Shown: positions 1-7,010 of the stretch, piece by piece | How positions within the stretch are numbered: position 1 is the first letter of the stretch | Layout of the letters: every line of letters begins with the position of its first letter | Assembly: GCA_023394255.1 (NCBI GenBank) | Contig: JAEXAZ010000320.1 | Location: 1-11,883, forward strand | Length of the DNA stretch: 11,883 nt | Direction of reading: 5' to 3' | DNA from: Bacillota bacterium | GTDB taxonomy: Bacteria; Bacillota; Clostridia; Oscillospirales; Ruminococcaceae | The notes under the pieces: generated by a model | Databases searched by the model: none | Seen by the model: the letters and a program-made list of their open reading frames with translations, nothing else | Told to the model about the DNA's origin: nothing | Made by a program: the position numbers and the translations under genes

Positions 1-4
1 ATGC

Positions 5-10
5 TATACT
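5..10 (+). promoter_or_regulatory. Possible -10 box upstream of dctP
   Basis: TATACT is a near-consensus -10 hexamer. Its -35 partner would lie before the first base of the window and cannot be checked. If real, it gives dctP a leader of about 140 bases. A second AT-rich candidate, TATACA at 63-68, has no acceptable -35 at 17 bases. This is a low-confidence call. Confidence 0.2.
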
Positions 11-43
11 AAGGATGCGATAAGCGAATCGAACGGATTATTC

Positions 44-85
44 GTGGTTTTGGATAAAAAAATATACAATTATTACAAAAACCAC
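44..85. repeat. 8-bp inverted repeat in the dctP leader
   Basis: GTGGTTTT (44-51) and AAAACCAC (78-85) are exact reverse complements and flank an AT-rich stretch containing TATACAAT. The spacing of about three helical turns would suit a regulator bound at two half-sites, or a weak RNA stem in the leader of the TRAP operon. The function is inferred only from position. Confidence 0.3.
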
Positions 86-158
86 CGATTCATCCTGAGA
101 AAAAGCACAAACGAATTGTATGATCCAACCAACCAAAGATTTGAAGGAGGAAACAGAT

Positions 159-1229
159 ATGAAACAGAAATTTGCAGCGGTTTTGGCAGTCCTTCTCGCG
201 ACCGGCGTCGTGCTGTCCGGCTGCGGCGGCTCCGGGGCGGCCCTGTCGGCGCCCGCATCCAGCATGCCGGGCAGCGCCGCGCCGTCGCCCGTGCCCGCGG
301 GGGACGCGATCACCATCAAGGTGGCCCACGTCAGTCAGGAGGGCGTCCCGATCGACCGTGCGATGCACAAGCTTTCCGAAATGCTCGCGGAGCGTTCGGG
401 CGGCAGCATCCAGCTAGACATCTACGCCGCATCGGCGCTCGGCAACAATCGCGAGCTGCTCGAGCAACTCCAACTCGGCTCACTCGAGATGGCCATCTCG
501 TCTGTGGCGTTTTTGGGCGGCTTCACCGATTCGACCGGGCTGCTTGACCTGCCCTACCTGTTCGAGAACAACAAGGCGGCCGAGGAGGTACTGGACGGCG
601 AGGTCGGCCAGTCGATCTTCGCCCAGCTTGACAAATCCGGCTTCATCGGTCTCGCGTGGCTGGACACCGGCTGGAGGCACCTGACCGCGAACGACGAAAT
701 CCGCACCCCCGAAGGCATGAAGGGCAAGAAGATCCGCGTGATGGAAAACCAGATGCACATCGACGCATGGAACGCGCTGGGTGCCTCCGCCACGCCGATG
801 GCCTTCTCGGAGGTCTACACCGCCCTGCAAAACGGCACGATCGACTGCCAGGAAAACCCCTACGCCAACATCAATGGCAACCGACTCAACGAGGTGCAGA
901 AGTACATCATCGAAACCGGTCACATCTACGACACCTCTCCGCTGCTGGCTTCCAAAATCTTCTGGGAGCAGCTGAGCGCCGACCAGCAGGAACTGATCCG
1001 GGAGTGCGTGGCGGAAACGCTGGTCTGGGAGCGGGAAATTTCCATTGAGGATCAGGACACTCTGCGCAAGCAGATGCAGGACAACGGCAAAAACGTGGTG
1101 GTCCAGCTCTCCAGCGAGGAGCGCGCGGCCTTCCGCGCGGCGGTGCAGTCGGTCTATGACAAATATGCCGACAAGATTGGTCCGGATCTGATCGCCGGGG
1201 TGGAGGAGATTAACCGCAAATACGCGTAA
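159..1229 (+). CDS. dctP: TRAP transporter substrate-binding lipoprotein (DctP family)
   Basis: This is the extracytoplasmic solute receptor of a tripartite ATP-independent periplasmic (TRAP) transporter. It captures an organic acid outside the membrane and hands it to the DctQM permease. The ATG at 159 is preceded by GAAGGAGG at the right distance; an in-frame ATG at 120 lacks one. The protein has 356 residues. A lipoprotein signal runs from residue 1 to a lipobox LSGC with the lipidated Cys at 22, which fits anchoring in a Gram-positive membrane. A short Ser/Ala/Pro-rich linker follows, and the DctP fold starts near residue 48 (ITIKVAHVS). The family motif KKIRVMEN places Arg193 where DctP proteins bind the substrate carboxylate, and FSEVYTALQNGTIDCQENP is the typical hinge region. 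Ligand identity cannot be read from the sequence. It leads the operon with dctQ and dctM. Confidence 0.95.
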   Translation: MKQKFAAVLAVLLATGVVLSGCGGSGAALSAPASSMPGSAAPSPVPAGDAITIKVAHVSQEGVPIDRAMHKLSEMLAERSGGSIQLDIYAASALGNNRELLEQLQLGSLEMAISSVAFLGGFTDSTGLLDLPYLFENNKAAEEVLDGEVGQSIFAQLDKSGFIGLAWLDTGWRHLTANDEIRTPEGMKGKKIRVMENQMHIDAWNALGASATPMAFSEVYTALQNGTIDCQENPYANINGNRLNEVQKYIIETGHIYDTSPLLASKIFWEQLSADQQELIRECVAETLVWEREISIEDQDTLRKQMQDNGKNVVVQLSSEERAAFRAAVQSVYDKYADKIGPDLIAGVEEINRKYA

Positions 1230-1243
1230 TACCGGGCAGCGCC

Positions 1244-1265
1244 GCGCGAAGGATTGCCTCCGCGC
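1244..1265 (+). promoter_or_regulatory. Intergenic stem-loop between dctP and dctQ
   Basis: GCGCG-A-AGG / ATTG / CCT-C-CGCGC folds into an 8-pair stem with one mismatch and a 4-base loop. It is not followed by a U run, so it is more likely an mRNA stability or attenuation element than a full terminator. Such hairpins after binding-protein genes commonly let the receptor be made in excess over the permease. A weaker second hairpin (CCCTTG with CAGGGG, about 1271-1300) lies just before the dctQ ribosome binding site. Confidence 0.5.
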
Positions 1266-1316
1266 GAGCCCCCTTGTCAGGAGAAGAGCCCGTCAGGGGC
1301 GGGAGGCAGAGTGTTT

Positions 1317-1826
1317 ATGGAAAAGAAAAGAGAACCCTTTTACAACCGCATTGAGCAGACGGTCATTATCGTTCTGTTCACCATCATGGTGGTGATCACG
1401 GCGAGCAATGTCTTCACCCGCTATTTCTTCCGGTACACCCCCTCCTGGGCGGAGCAGGCGACCCGTATCATGTTCGTGTGGGTGACCTTCGCGGGGGTAA
1501 GTTGGGCCGGGCGGATCGATGCGCATATGCGCGTCTCCGCAATCACCGTGCTCACCGGAAACAAAATCGGAAGATATGTCTTCTGGTTCGGTAACCTGAT
1601 CGCGGTGCTGTTCGGCTTTTACATCAGCTGGAAGATTTACGCCGTAATGATGACCACCGTCCGACATGGGCAGGTCTTCTCGGCGATTCCGTGGTGCCCG
1701 GTCTGGGTGATGTATCTGGCAGGCGTGCTGGGCAGCTGTGGCTTCTCGCTCCGGGTGCTCCAGCGCACCGTGCTGGAGATACGCGAACAGAGAGCACCGC
1801 AGCTGGGTGAGGAGGCTGAAAAATGA
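1317..1826 (+). CDS. dctQ: TRAP transporter small permease subunit (DctQ)
   Basis: This is the small membrane subunit of the TRAP transporter, which pairs with DctM to form the sodium- or proton-driven permease. The ATG at 1317 gives 169 residues and lies 10 bases after GGGAGG (1301-1306). A GTG at 1311 and longer upstream extensions are too close to or beyond that site. Four hydrophobic segments are visible near residues 12-32, 48-65, 85-105 and 126-146. The DctQ signature is present: NVFTRYFF, then SWAEQATRIMFVWVTFAG, then DAHMRV, and a fourth-helix segment SAIPWCPVWVMYLAGVLG. The charged C-terminus (EIREQRAPQLGEEAEK) is cytoplasmic. Its stop overlaps the dctM start (ATGA), a sign of translational coupling. 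Length and motifs are normal for the family. Confidence 0.93.
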   Translation: MEKKREPFYNRIEQTVIIVLFTIMVVITASNVFTRYFFRYTPSWAEQATRIMFVWVTFAGVSWAGRIDAHMRVSAITVLTGNKIGRYVFWFGNLIAVLFGFYISWKIYAVMMTTVRHGQVFSAIPWCPVWVMYLAGVLGSCGFSLRVLQRTVLEIREQRAPQLGEEAEK

Positions 1827-3109
1827 TTGGAGTTATGTTTGGGACGCTGTTTGCGCTGCTGTTTGCTACGGTGCCGATCTTCGCGTCCCTGTCCCTGTGC
1901 ACCATCGCGGTGTTCGGCATTTTCTACGCCGGAACGCCGATGGATACCATGCTCGCGCAGTCGATCGTCACGAGCATCGACTCGTTTTCGCTCATGGCGA
2001 TCCCGTTTTTCATGCTGGTCGGCTCGCTGATGGAGCGCACTGGCATCGCGGGCAAGCTGGTCGACGTGGCCAAGGCGCTCACCGGCGATAAGCCCGGCGG
2101 GCTGGGTGTGGCGGCGGTGATCGCATCGATGTTCTTTGCGGCGATCTCCGGCTCCGGGCCGGCCACCACGGCGGCGATCGGTGGGATCATGATCCCGGCA
2201 ATGGTGAATCAGGGCTACAGCAAGGAGTATTGCGGCGCGCTGGTTGCGTCGGGCGGCACGATCGGGCCGGTGATCCCGCCGAGCATCCCGATGATCATGT
2301 ACGGCGTGACCATCGGCGTCTCAGTGACCGAGATGTTCACCGCCGGCTTTCTGCCCGGCGTCCTGATGGGCATTGCACTGATCGCCTACAACAAGATTGT
2401 CAGCAAACGCAGAGGCTATCGGGGTGAGACCTTCACCGCCGAAAAGGGGGAGAAGGCGCGAGTGCTCAAAAGCGCCATCCCCGCGCTGCTCATGCCTGTG
2501 ATCGTGCTGGGCGGCATCTACGCCGGCTTCTTCACCCCGACCGAAAGCGCCGTGATTGGCGTGGTCTATTCGCTGGCGGTGGGCGGCTTCGTGTATAAAA
2601 CCCTCAACTGGAAGATGTTCCGCGAGGCGCTGGTCGATGCGGCAATCACCTCGGCGACGGTTATGATTCTGTTCGGCGGCGCAAACACCTTCGGCCGCCT
2701 GCTGACCATCGGCAAGATTCCGGAGGCTATCACCTCGTTCATGACCGGGCTGACCGAATCCCCGATCCTGATCATGCTGATGATCAATCTGGTGCTGCTG
2801 GTGGCGGGGATGTTCCTTGACACCATCTCGAGCATCATCTTGCTCGCGCCGCTCTTCACCCCGCTGGTGATTGCCAAGGGGTACGATCCGGTCTTTTTCG
2901 GGGTGATCATGGTGGTGAACCTCTGCATCGGGATGCTGACCCCGCCGATGGGCGGCAACCTGTTTGTGGCGCAGCGGGTCTCGCAAAGCGGCTTCGAAGA
3001 CATCCTAAAGGAAACGATGCCGATGATCGGGGTGCTGTGCGCCGTGCTGGTGATCATGATCGTTTTCCCACAGATTATCCTATTCCTACCCCGGTTGTTG
3101 GGGATGTAA
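1823..3109 (+). CDS. dctM: TRAP transporter large permease subunit (DctM)
   Basis: This is the large, translocating subunit of the TRAP transporter, 428 residues, which is the usual DctM length. The start overlaps the end of dctQ by four bases. About a dozen hydrophobic helices are spread along the protein. Family motifs include AISGSGPATTAAIG near residues 107-120, the hairpin-loop sequence IGPVIPPSIPMIMYG near 150, FFTPTESAVIGVVY near 236, and TPPMGGNLFVAQRVS near 372. The two repeats with SGSGPATT and TPPMGGN are where DctM-type proteins bind the coupling ion and substrate. No defect is seen, so dctPQM should be functional. The gene is followed after 25 bases by a hydrolase gene with its own strong ribosome binding site. 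Confidence 0.95.
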   Translation: MIGVMFGTLFALLFATVPIFASLSLCTIAVFGIFYAGTPMDTMLAQSIVTSIDSFSLMAIPFFMLVGSLMERTGIAGKLVDVAKALTGDKPGGLGVAAVIASMFFAAISGSGPATTAAIGGIMIPAMVNQGYSKEYCGALVASGGTIGPVIPPSIPMIMYGVTIGVSVTEMFTAGFLPGVLMGIALIAYNKIVSKRRGYRGETFTAEKGEKARVLKSAIPALLMPVIVLGGIYAGFFTPTESAVIGVVYSLAVGGFVYKTLNWKMFREALVDAAITSATVMILFGGANTFGRLLTIGKIPEAITSFMTGLTESPILIMLMINLVLLVAGMFLDTISSIILLAPLFTPLVIAKGYDPVFFGVIMVVNLCIGMLTPPMGGNLFVAQRVSQSGFEDILKETMPMIGVLCAVLVIMIVFPQIILFLPRLLGM

Positions 3110-3134
3110 GAGAATTCCCGGGAGGTTTGAAAGA

Positions 3135-3890
3135 ATGTATCAGACGGTTGAACTTCTGGTGGATGGCAAACTGCTACGGGGCTGCGTGCGCGCGCCCGAC
3201 GGCGGCGAACGGTACCCCACGGTCTGCTTCTACCACGGATTCAGTGTGGATAAGGTGGGGCTCATGCGCCTGCACGAGCTGTTTGCCCGCGCCTGCGTGG
3301 ACAACGGCATCGCCTGCGTGCGATTTGACTTTTACGGCTGCGGCGAAAGCGACGGGGATTTTTCCGAAATGCGGGTGAGCGAGGAGATTCGGCAGGCGAA
3401 AGCGATCTACGAATGGACCTGCGCGCAGCCGTTCGCCGAACCCGCGCAGGTCTATCCGGTCGGGCACAGCCTTGGCGGCGCGATCTGCGCGGTGGTGGCG
3501 GCGGCCTACCAGCCGAAGGCGGCAGTACTTTGGTCACCGGGGCTGTCGGTCTACTACGACATCAGCGGACGGGTGGGCGCGGTTCCCGACCACTACGCGG
3601 AATCGTACGATCTCGATGGGCTGAGAATTTCCGGCGATTTCTTCAACGACGCGCGCAGTGTCAACTTTCAGGAGCTGGCGAAAAACTACAAAAACGAGGT
3701 GCTGATCATCCATGGGGAGAAGGACGAGAAGGTCCCGGTGGCGGTGACCGGCTTTTACCGGGATGTTTATCAGGACGCGATGCGGTTGAAGATCCTGCCT
3801 GGCTGCAACCACCAGTTCAGCTCGCTGGCGTGGAAGCAGGTGGTGTACGATCTGACCATCGCCTTCCTCAAGGAGAAGATCGCGCAGTAA
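3135..3890 (+). CDS. Alpha/beta-hydrolase, probable esterase of the cinnamoyl/feruloyl-esterase-like group
   Basis: A 251-residue serine hydrolase. The start ATG follows GGGAGGT with normal spacing. The alpha/beta-hydrolase landmarks are all present: oxyanion-loop HGF at 34-36, RFDFYGCGESDGDF at 63-76, nucleophile elbow GHSLGG with Ser112, acid Asp197 in HGEKDEKVP, and His226 in GCNHQF. A lid-like insert lies between about 135 and 180. There is no signal peptide, so it should act in the cytoplasm. Size and motif layout resemble small Hydrolase_4/cinnamoyl-esterase-like enzymes of gut Firmicutes, but peptidase or thioesterase activity cannot be excluded. It is the last gene of the TRAP operon, so its substrate is probably an ester taken up by, or related to the ligand of, that transporter. 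This is an inference from position. Confidence 0.85.
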   Translation: MYQTVELLVDGKLLRGCVRAPDGGERYPTVCFYHGFSVDKVGLMRLHELFARACVDNGIACVRFDFYGCGESDGDFSEMRVSEEIRQAKAIYEWTCAQPFAEPAQVYPVGHSLGGAICAVVAAAYQPKAAVLWSPGLSVYYDISGRVGAVPDHYAESYDLDGLRISGDFFNDARSVNFQELAKNYKNEVLIIHGEKDEKVPVAVTGFYRDVYQDAMRLKILPGCNHQFSSLAWKQVVYDLTIAFLKEKIAQ

Positions 3891-3922
3891 CACGCGCAAA
3901 GCGCAACAAAAATCCACCGGCG

Positions 3923-4106
3923 TAGTAAAGAGGTCAATAGAAAGTAGACAGAAAAAACAAAAAAGGTTAATCACCCCTGTCCATCCAAAACCGGACAGGG
4001 GATTTACATTGCAATTTAGCAACCGGTCTGAGGAAATTAAAATAATCCACAGCTTTCTGGATGACAACAAAGATATCATTAGGCTGTTTGTGCTTCGCAC
4101 ACCGCC
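3923..4106 (-). pseudogene. IS3-family transposase (OrfB) tail and right-end remnant
   Basis: On the - strand a frame ending at the TAA at 3967-3969 reads KAVDYFNFLRP, then KSPVRFWMDRGD, then stop. This resembles the end of IS3/IS150-type OrfB transposases, whose final block has the form YN..RP...L...SPV.YR. The DNA beyond the stop runs through T-rich sequence to TGTCTACTTTCTATTGACC, which has the look of a terminal repeat of this IS group, near 3923. No integrase catalytic residues remain. The upstream side joins an RHS fragment around 4100. The call rests on about 40 residues and is moderate. Confidence 0.45.
3974..4001. repeat. 9-bp inverted repeat at the end of the IS3 remnant
   Basis: CCCCTGTCC (3974-3982) and GGACAGGGG (3993-4001) are perfect reverse complements with a 10-base loop. 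On the - strand the stem is followed, after TGATTAACC, by TTTTTTGTTTTTTC. The T run is about nine bases away, so a classical terminator is doubtful, though it may still end leftward transcripts. The right arm lies inside the transposase-tail coding frame. Confidence 0.5.
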
Positions 4107-4512
4107 TTCATTGACAAACTGTCCTGTCTCCGAATTATAATATCTCGCCCGGAGATAGAGTTCTCCAGTTTCTCTGTTAAAGTACTTCCCGCAGTAGCGG
4201 AATGGGCTGGAATCCAGCTTTTTGGAGCTCTGTTCGTTGCCGAACGCGTCGTAGCGGTAATTTTTCAGAACATTGCCCCACGCATCCGAGCGTTGGATAA
4301 CGTCTCCGTGGGCATTGAACAGGTAATGCTGGTTTGCGCCGTCCTGTTCGCGCGCGATCAGATTGATTCCCCGCAGATAGCGCGCCGTTACGTTACCGGT
4401 CATGCCGATTTCCGCCGCGATGTTTTGCCCGTCCCACAAGTGAACGATGGAACTTTTTGCTCCGTCCCGCTCCCGGATGGTTTTTTCCGCAGCGCAGGCC
4501 GTCCGGGCGGTA
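4107..4512 (-). pseudogene. RHS-repeat core domain remnant
   Basis: The - strand reading contains the conserved end of an RHS/YD-repeat protein: LWDGQNIAAEIG, YLFNAHGDVIQRSD, GNVLKNYRYDAFGNE, SPFRYCGKYFNRETG and LYLRARYYNSETGQF. This is the RHS-associated core that precedes the variable toxin tip in Rhs and polymorphic-toxin proteins. Only about 135 residues remain of proteins normally over 1000 residues long. The upstream side runs into an istB remnant near 4512 and the downstream side into an IS3 transposase tail. The long N-terminal repeat shell and any C-terminal toxin are missing. No start codon or ribosome binding site belongs to it. It is a relic, although the frame stays open into neighbouring sequence by chance. 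Confidence 0.8.
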
Positions 4513-4515
4513 ACA

Positions 4516-4650
4516 ATAAGTAAGTCGACAATGGAACGCCTCAGGGAAAACCTTGAAAGCCTGAAAATGAAAAATACCCTTTGTTTCTGCGATTGTTCCA
4601 TCACGCCACTGTCATTAACATCAAGGGTGAGAGTTACAGGCTCAAGGAGC
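4516..4650 (+). pseudogene. istB: Internally deleted istB remnant of a second IS21-type element
   Basis: The + strand keeps only the two ends of an istB gene. The first block reads MERLRENLESLKMKNT from 4531, matching the IstB start MERIRENLVALKIKNT of the intact element at 7.0-7.8 kb. After about 20 bases a different frame reads HHATVINIKGESYRLKE, matching the intact HHCTVINIKGESYRLKE. All of the ATPase core, including the Walker motifs, is gone. The bases just before 4531 align with the istB start of the intact copy, but the ATG at 4516 has become ATA. Codons differ often from the intact element, so this is a relic of a different IS21 family member. It cuts the MFS gene at about 4650. Confidence 0.8.
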
Positions 4651-4960
4651 CGGAATGCGCCAGAAACGCAAGGAGCAATACCGCCGCGCCGCAGGCAAAG
4701 TCTGTCGAAACCATAATTATCTTTCGATTATGCCTGTCACCCAGCACTCCGGCAAAAGGGGAGACAATCAAAGCGGGTACGAGCAAGAAAAAGGAATACA
4801 GCCCTATTGTCGCGGCTGAACCTCCGGCGTCGATAATATAAAGCGGCATAACGGCCACCTGAATACTTGTGCCGGTGACGGAAACCATACCGCCTGCTAA
4901 CAAAAGGATCAGGTTGATATTGATTTTTTTATTCTTTGTTATGTAGTTCATATAACACAT
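4651..4960 (-). pseudogene. Truncated MFS efflux transporter, N-terminal ~100 residues
   Basis: The fragment begins MCYMNYITKNKK and has three hydrophobic stretches. It carries the MFS loop motif A variant GVLGDRHNRK between helices 2 and 3, as in 12-helix drug or siderophore exporters of the MFS_3 (EntS/Mef-like) kind. After about 103 residues the reading runs into the istB remnant and stops, whereas full proteins have about 400 residues. The start ATG (4958-4960) directly follows the rph stop codon, so the two genes were once co-transcribed and probably translationally coupled. A second start at 4949-4951 is possible. The fragment cannot transport anything. Its substrate is unknown. Confidence 0.8.
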
Positions 4961-6960
4961 CTAAAGCAGCTCAACATACCCGGTCGAGCCGTTTATCCTG
5001 ATCCGTTGCCCATCCGTGATAAGTTTTGTGGCGTTTTCGACGCCTACGACGCCGGGGATGCCATATTCCCGCGTAATGACAGCGCCGTGGGTCCCAACTC
5101 CGCCGATTTCGGTCACAAGTCCCTTCACCGACACGAACAGCGGCGTCCAGCTTGGGTCGGTAAATACAGCCACCAAAATGTCCCCTTTTGACAGGTCGGC
5201 TTTTGCGGGGTCAAGTACCACCCTTGCGCGCCCTTCGGCTACTCCCGCTGAAACGGGCGTCCCGGGCAATGCGCCTTCAGGCATGTTTTCAGCCACATAT
5301 TCGCCGGTTATGATTTCGCCCTCCGACGTAATCACTCGAGGCGGCGTCAGCTTTTCAAACAGCTTAAACTCCCGCTTGCGTGTCTCAATAAGGTCTTTGT
5401 CCACCTTACCGGTTTTGGCGGCTTCCCAAAACTCATTGAAGTACAGATAGAACACATCCTCCGGCGCATTCACAGCGCCCGACTGTGCCAGTCTTTCCGT
5501 CTCACGCATCAGCGCCTCCTTAAACGGCTGAAAAAATGACATAAAGGTATATTTCGGATATTCCCTGTAGCCGATGACGCTGCACAGTATTTCGATTTTA
5601 TGCTTGGCTGTTTTGGCCTTGCGCCGACCTCCGGGCAGTTTTTCTATGCGTTCCAGATATTCTTTCGCTTTTTGCTCCGATTCAAGCCTGCCCTTTTCAA
5701 ACAGCGCCGCGCCCGCGCCATCCTCAAAATTTCTGACGTTGACCAATATCATCGGGAATACCGCCGTCGGGTTCTCGTGCCAGCGGGGCCGCGTGATGTC
5801 GATCTCGCCCTGGCAGCGCATACCGAACTTTTTAAGAAAGCTTTTAAACTCCCTGGCAAATTTCTGTCCGCCATCCAAGCCATCCAAGTCGTCCCAAAGA
5901 GATTCGTCTTTCGCCTTTTCCAGGTACGCGCAGAGATCGGGATGCTTGCGCGCGGTATCGGCCAAATCCATCAGCGCGAATCCCATCTCGGTGGTGACGT
6001 TGCCCGGCACGGACTTGGTAAGCTCATCTATGGCGTTTTCTTCTTGCAGCCATTTTTGCATATGCTTCTTTACCCAGTTGTAATACTGCACTTGAAGCAT
6101 CATGAGGCCATACAGCATTTGATTGTTTTTGTTAAAAAAACGTTTTCCGAAGGTTTTCGCGTACTCGTCAATATAAGCGAATACCTCGCCGCCGGTTTTT
6201 TTGCGCAAATCGCTTCCGGTTTCCTCAGCTTGCTTTTCTATGATTATACTTTGTTCCTTCACATGCGCGGCAATATTGGCCGCGCCCTTTTTCGCCTCTT
6301 TCTGCGATCGTATGGCAATGCTGATAATCTGAGGGTTTGCCATAAAACCCACGGCGTTCTTTCCCTTGGGGAGAGATTTGACGAACTCTTTGTCGCTTGA
6401 CGCCTTTCGCAGTGCTTCGCACATCAGGTGATCCTGTGATTCGTAGCTATCAATCATAAACTTGCGCATTAAGGGCGATTTCATATCATTGGAAAAATCA
6501 AAATATATCCTGCCCCCTGCCTCAGTCGTTTTGTCGGCAATGGCAAAAGACATAAACATGTCGTTGAGCGATATGCCAAGCGGTTTAAAAGCGTCTGTCA
6601 TCATATTCTGGTGGCCGTAGGAGCTGTAGATGCGTAGGCAGTCGTCTTTCGCTTTCGGTATGGGATAAAGCGTGGTGATAGGGCGGCTTTGGAGTACGTA
6701 TAACACGCCGTCCGCCAGCGCCCACTCGATATCCTGCGGGCAGCTGAAGCGCTTCTCAATCGTCCTACCGATACGCTCCAATTCTAATATTTGCGCGTCT
6801 GTCAGCCACTGCGTTCCCTGTTTGTCAGTTTCGATTTCCCATTGAACCGTACCGCCGTTTGAGTCCGCAATAATTGCCAGCTTTTGATTTCGCACGTTTT
6901 CCTCAAGGATTTTTCCTCGCGCACCCTGTAATTATCCGCGCTTGCCAGCCCGGAAACAAG
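4961..6960 (-). pseudogene. rph: Rifampicin phosphotransferase, 5'-truncated and frameshifted
   Basis: Rph inactivates rifamycins by moving a phosphate from ATP to the drug, using an ATP-binding domain, a drug-binding domain and a swivelling His domain. An intact frame from a GTG at 6895 gives 644 residues, against about 865 in the family. It starts inside the end of the ATP-binding domain (QDIEWALADGVLYVLQSRP), keeps the whole middle domain, and ends with the His domain, GGVGTHGAVITREYGIPGVVG, with catalytic His603 of this frame. Upstream of 6910 the homology continues in another frame (LVSGLASADNYRVREEK) up to the IS21 end at 6960. One base is missing in the T run 6910-6914. About 200 N-terminal residues, most of the ATP site, are lost. 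Another PEP-synthase-like phosphotransferase is possible, but the motif set favours Rph. Confidence 0.82.
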
Positions 6961-6966
6961 TGTCAA
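6931..6966 (-). promoter_or_regulatory. Outward -35 of the IS21 end and a possible hybrid promoter into rph
   Basis: On the - strand the IS tip reads GGCGTTGACA, so a perfect -35 TTGACA (6961-6966) points out of the element toward rph. No good -10 lies 16-18 bases away. A weaker pair, TTGTTT (6954-6959) and GATAAT (6931-6936), has an exact 17-base spacer inside rph sequence and could drive the truncated gene. Outward -35 boxes in the istB-side repeat are an established feature of IS21. Confidence 0.4.
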
Positions 6967-7010
6967 CGCCGATTTAATTTTGCAAGAAAACGCCGGTTAA
7001 ATTTTGTAGG
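6961..7010 (+). repeat. IS21 terminal repeat, istB side
   Basis: The sequence opens TGTCAACGCC and repeats a similar unit 24 bases later (AACGCCGATT, then AACGCCGGTT, each followed by an AT-rich ATTTTG block). It is an imperfect inverted copy of 9039-9088. The last residues of IstB (LTGVFLQN) are encoded inside it. Confidence 0.88.

Noticed and set aside
2321..2986. Long - strand frame opposite dctM
   Set aside because: It is a typical GC-rich antisense shadow, full of His/Arg/Gln, over a clearly conserved permease gene.
3894..3904. Terminator after the hydrolase (GCGC-AAA-GCGC)
   Set aside because: The stem has only four pairs with a 3-base loop and no U run after it, too weak to call.
3534..4604. 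Single 356-residue protein on the - strand
   Set aside because: The open frame is a chance join. Only the middle (4107-4512) has RHS homology. The left end is antisense to the hydrolase gene and the right end antisense to the istB remnant.
5600..6400. Long + strand frame of 266 residues inside rph
   Set aside because: It is antisense to the clearly conserved rph coding sequence and shows no family motifs or ribosome binding site.
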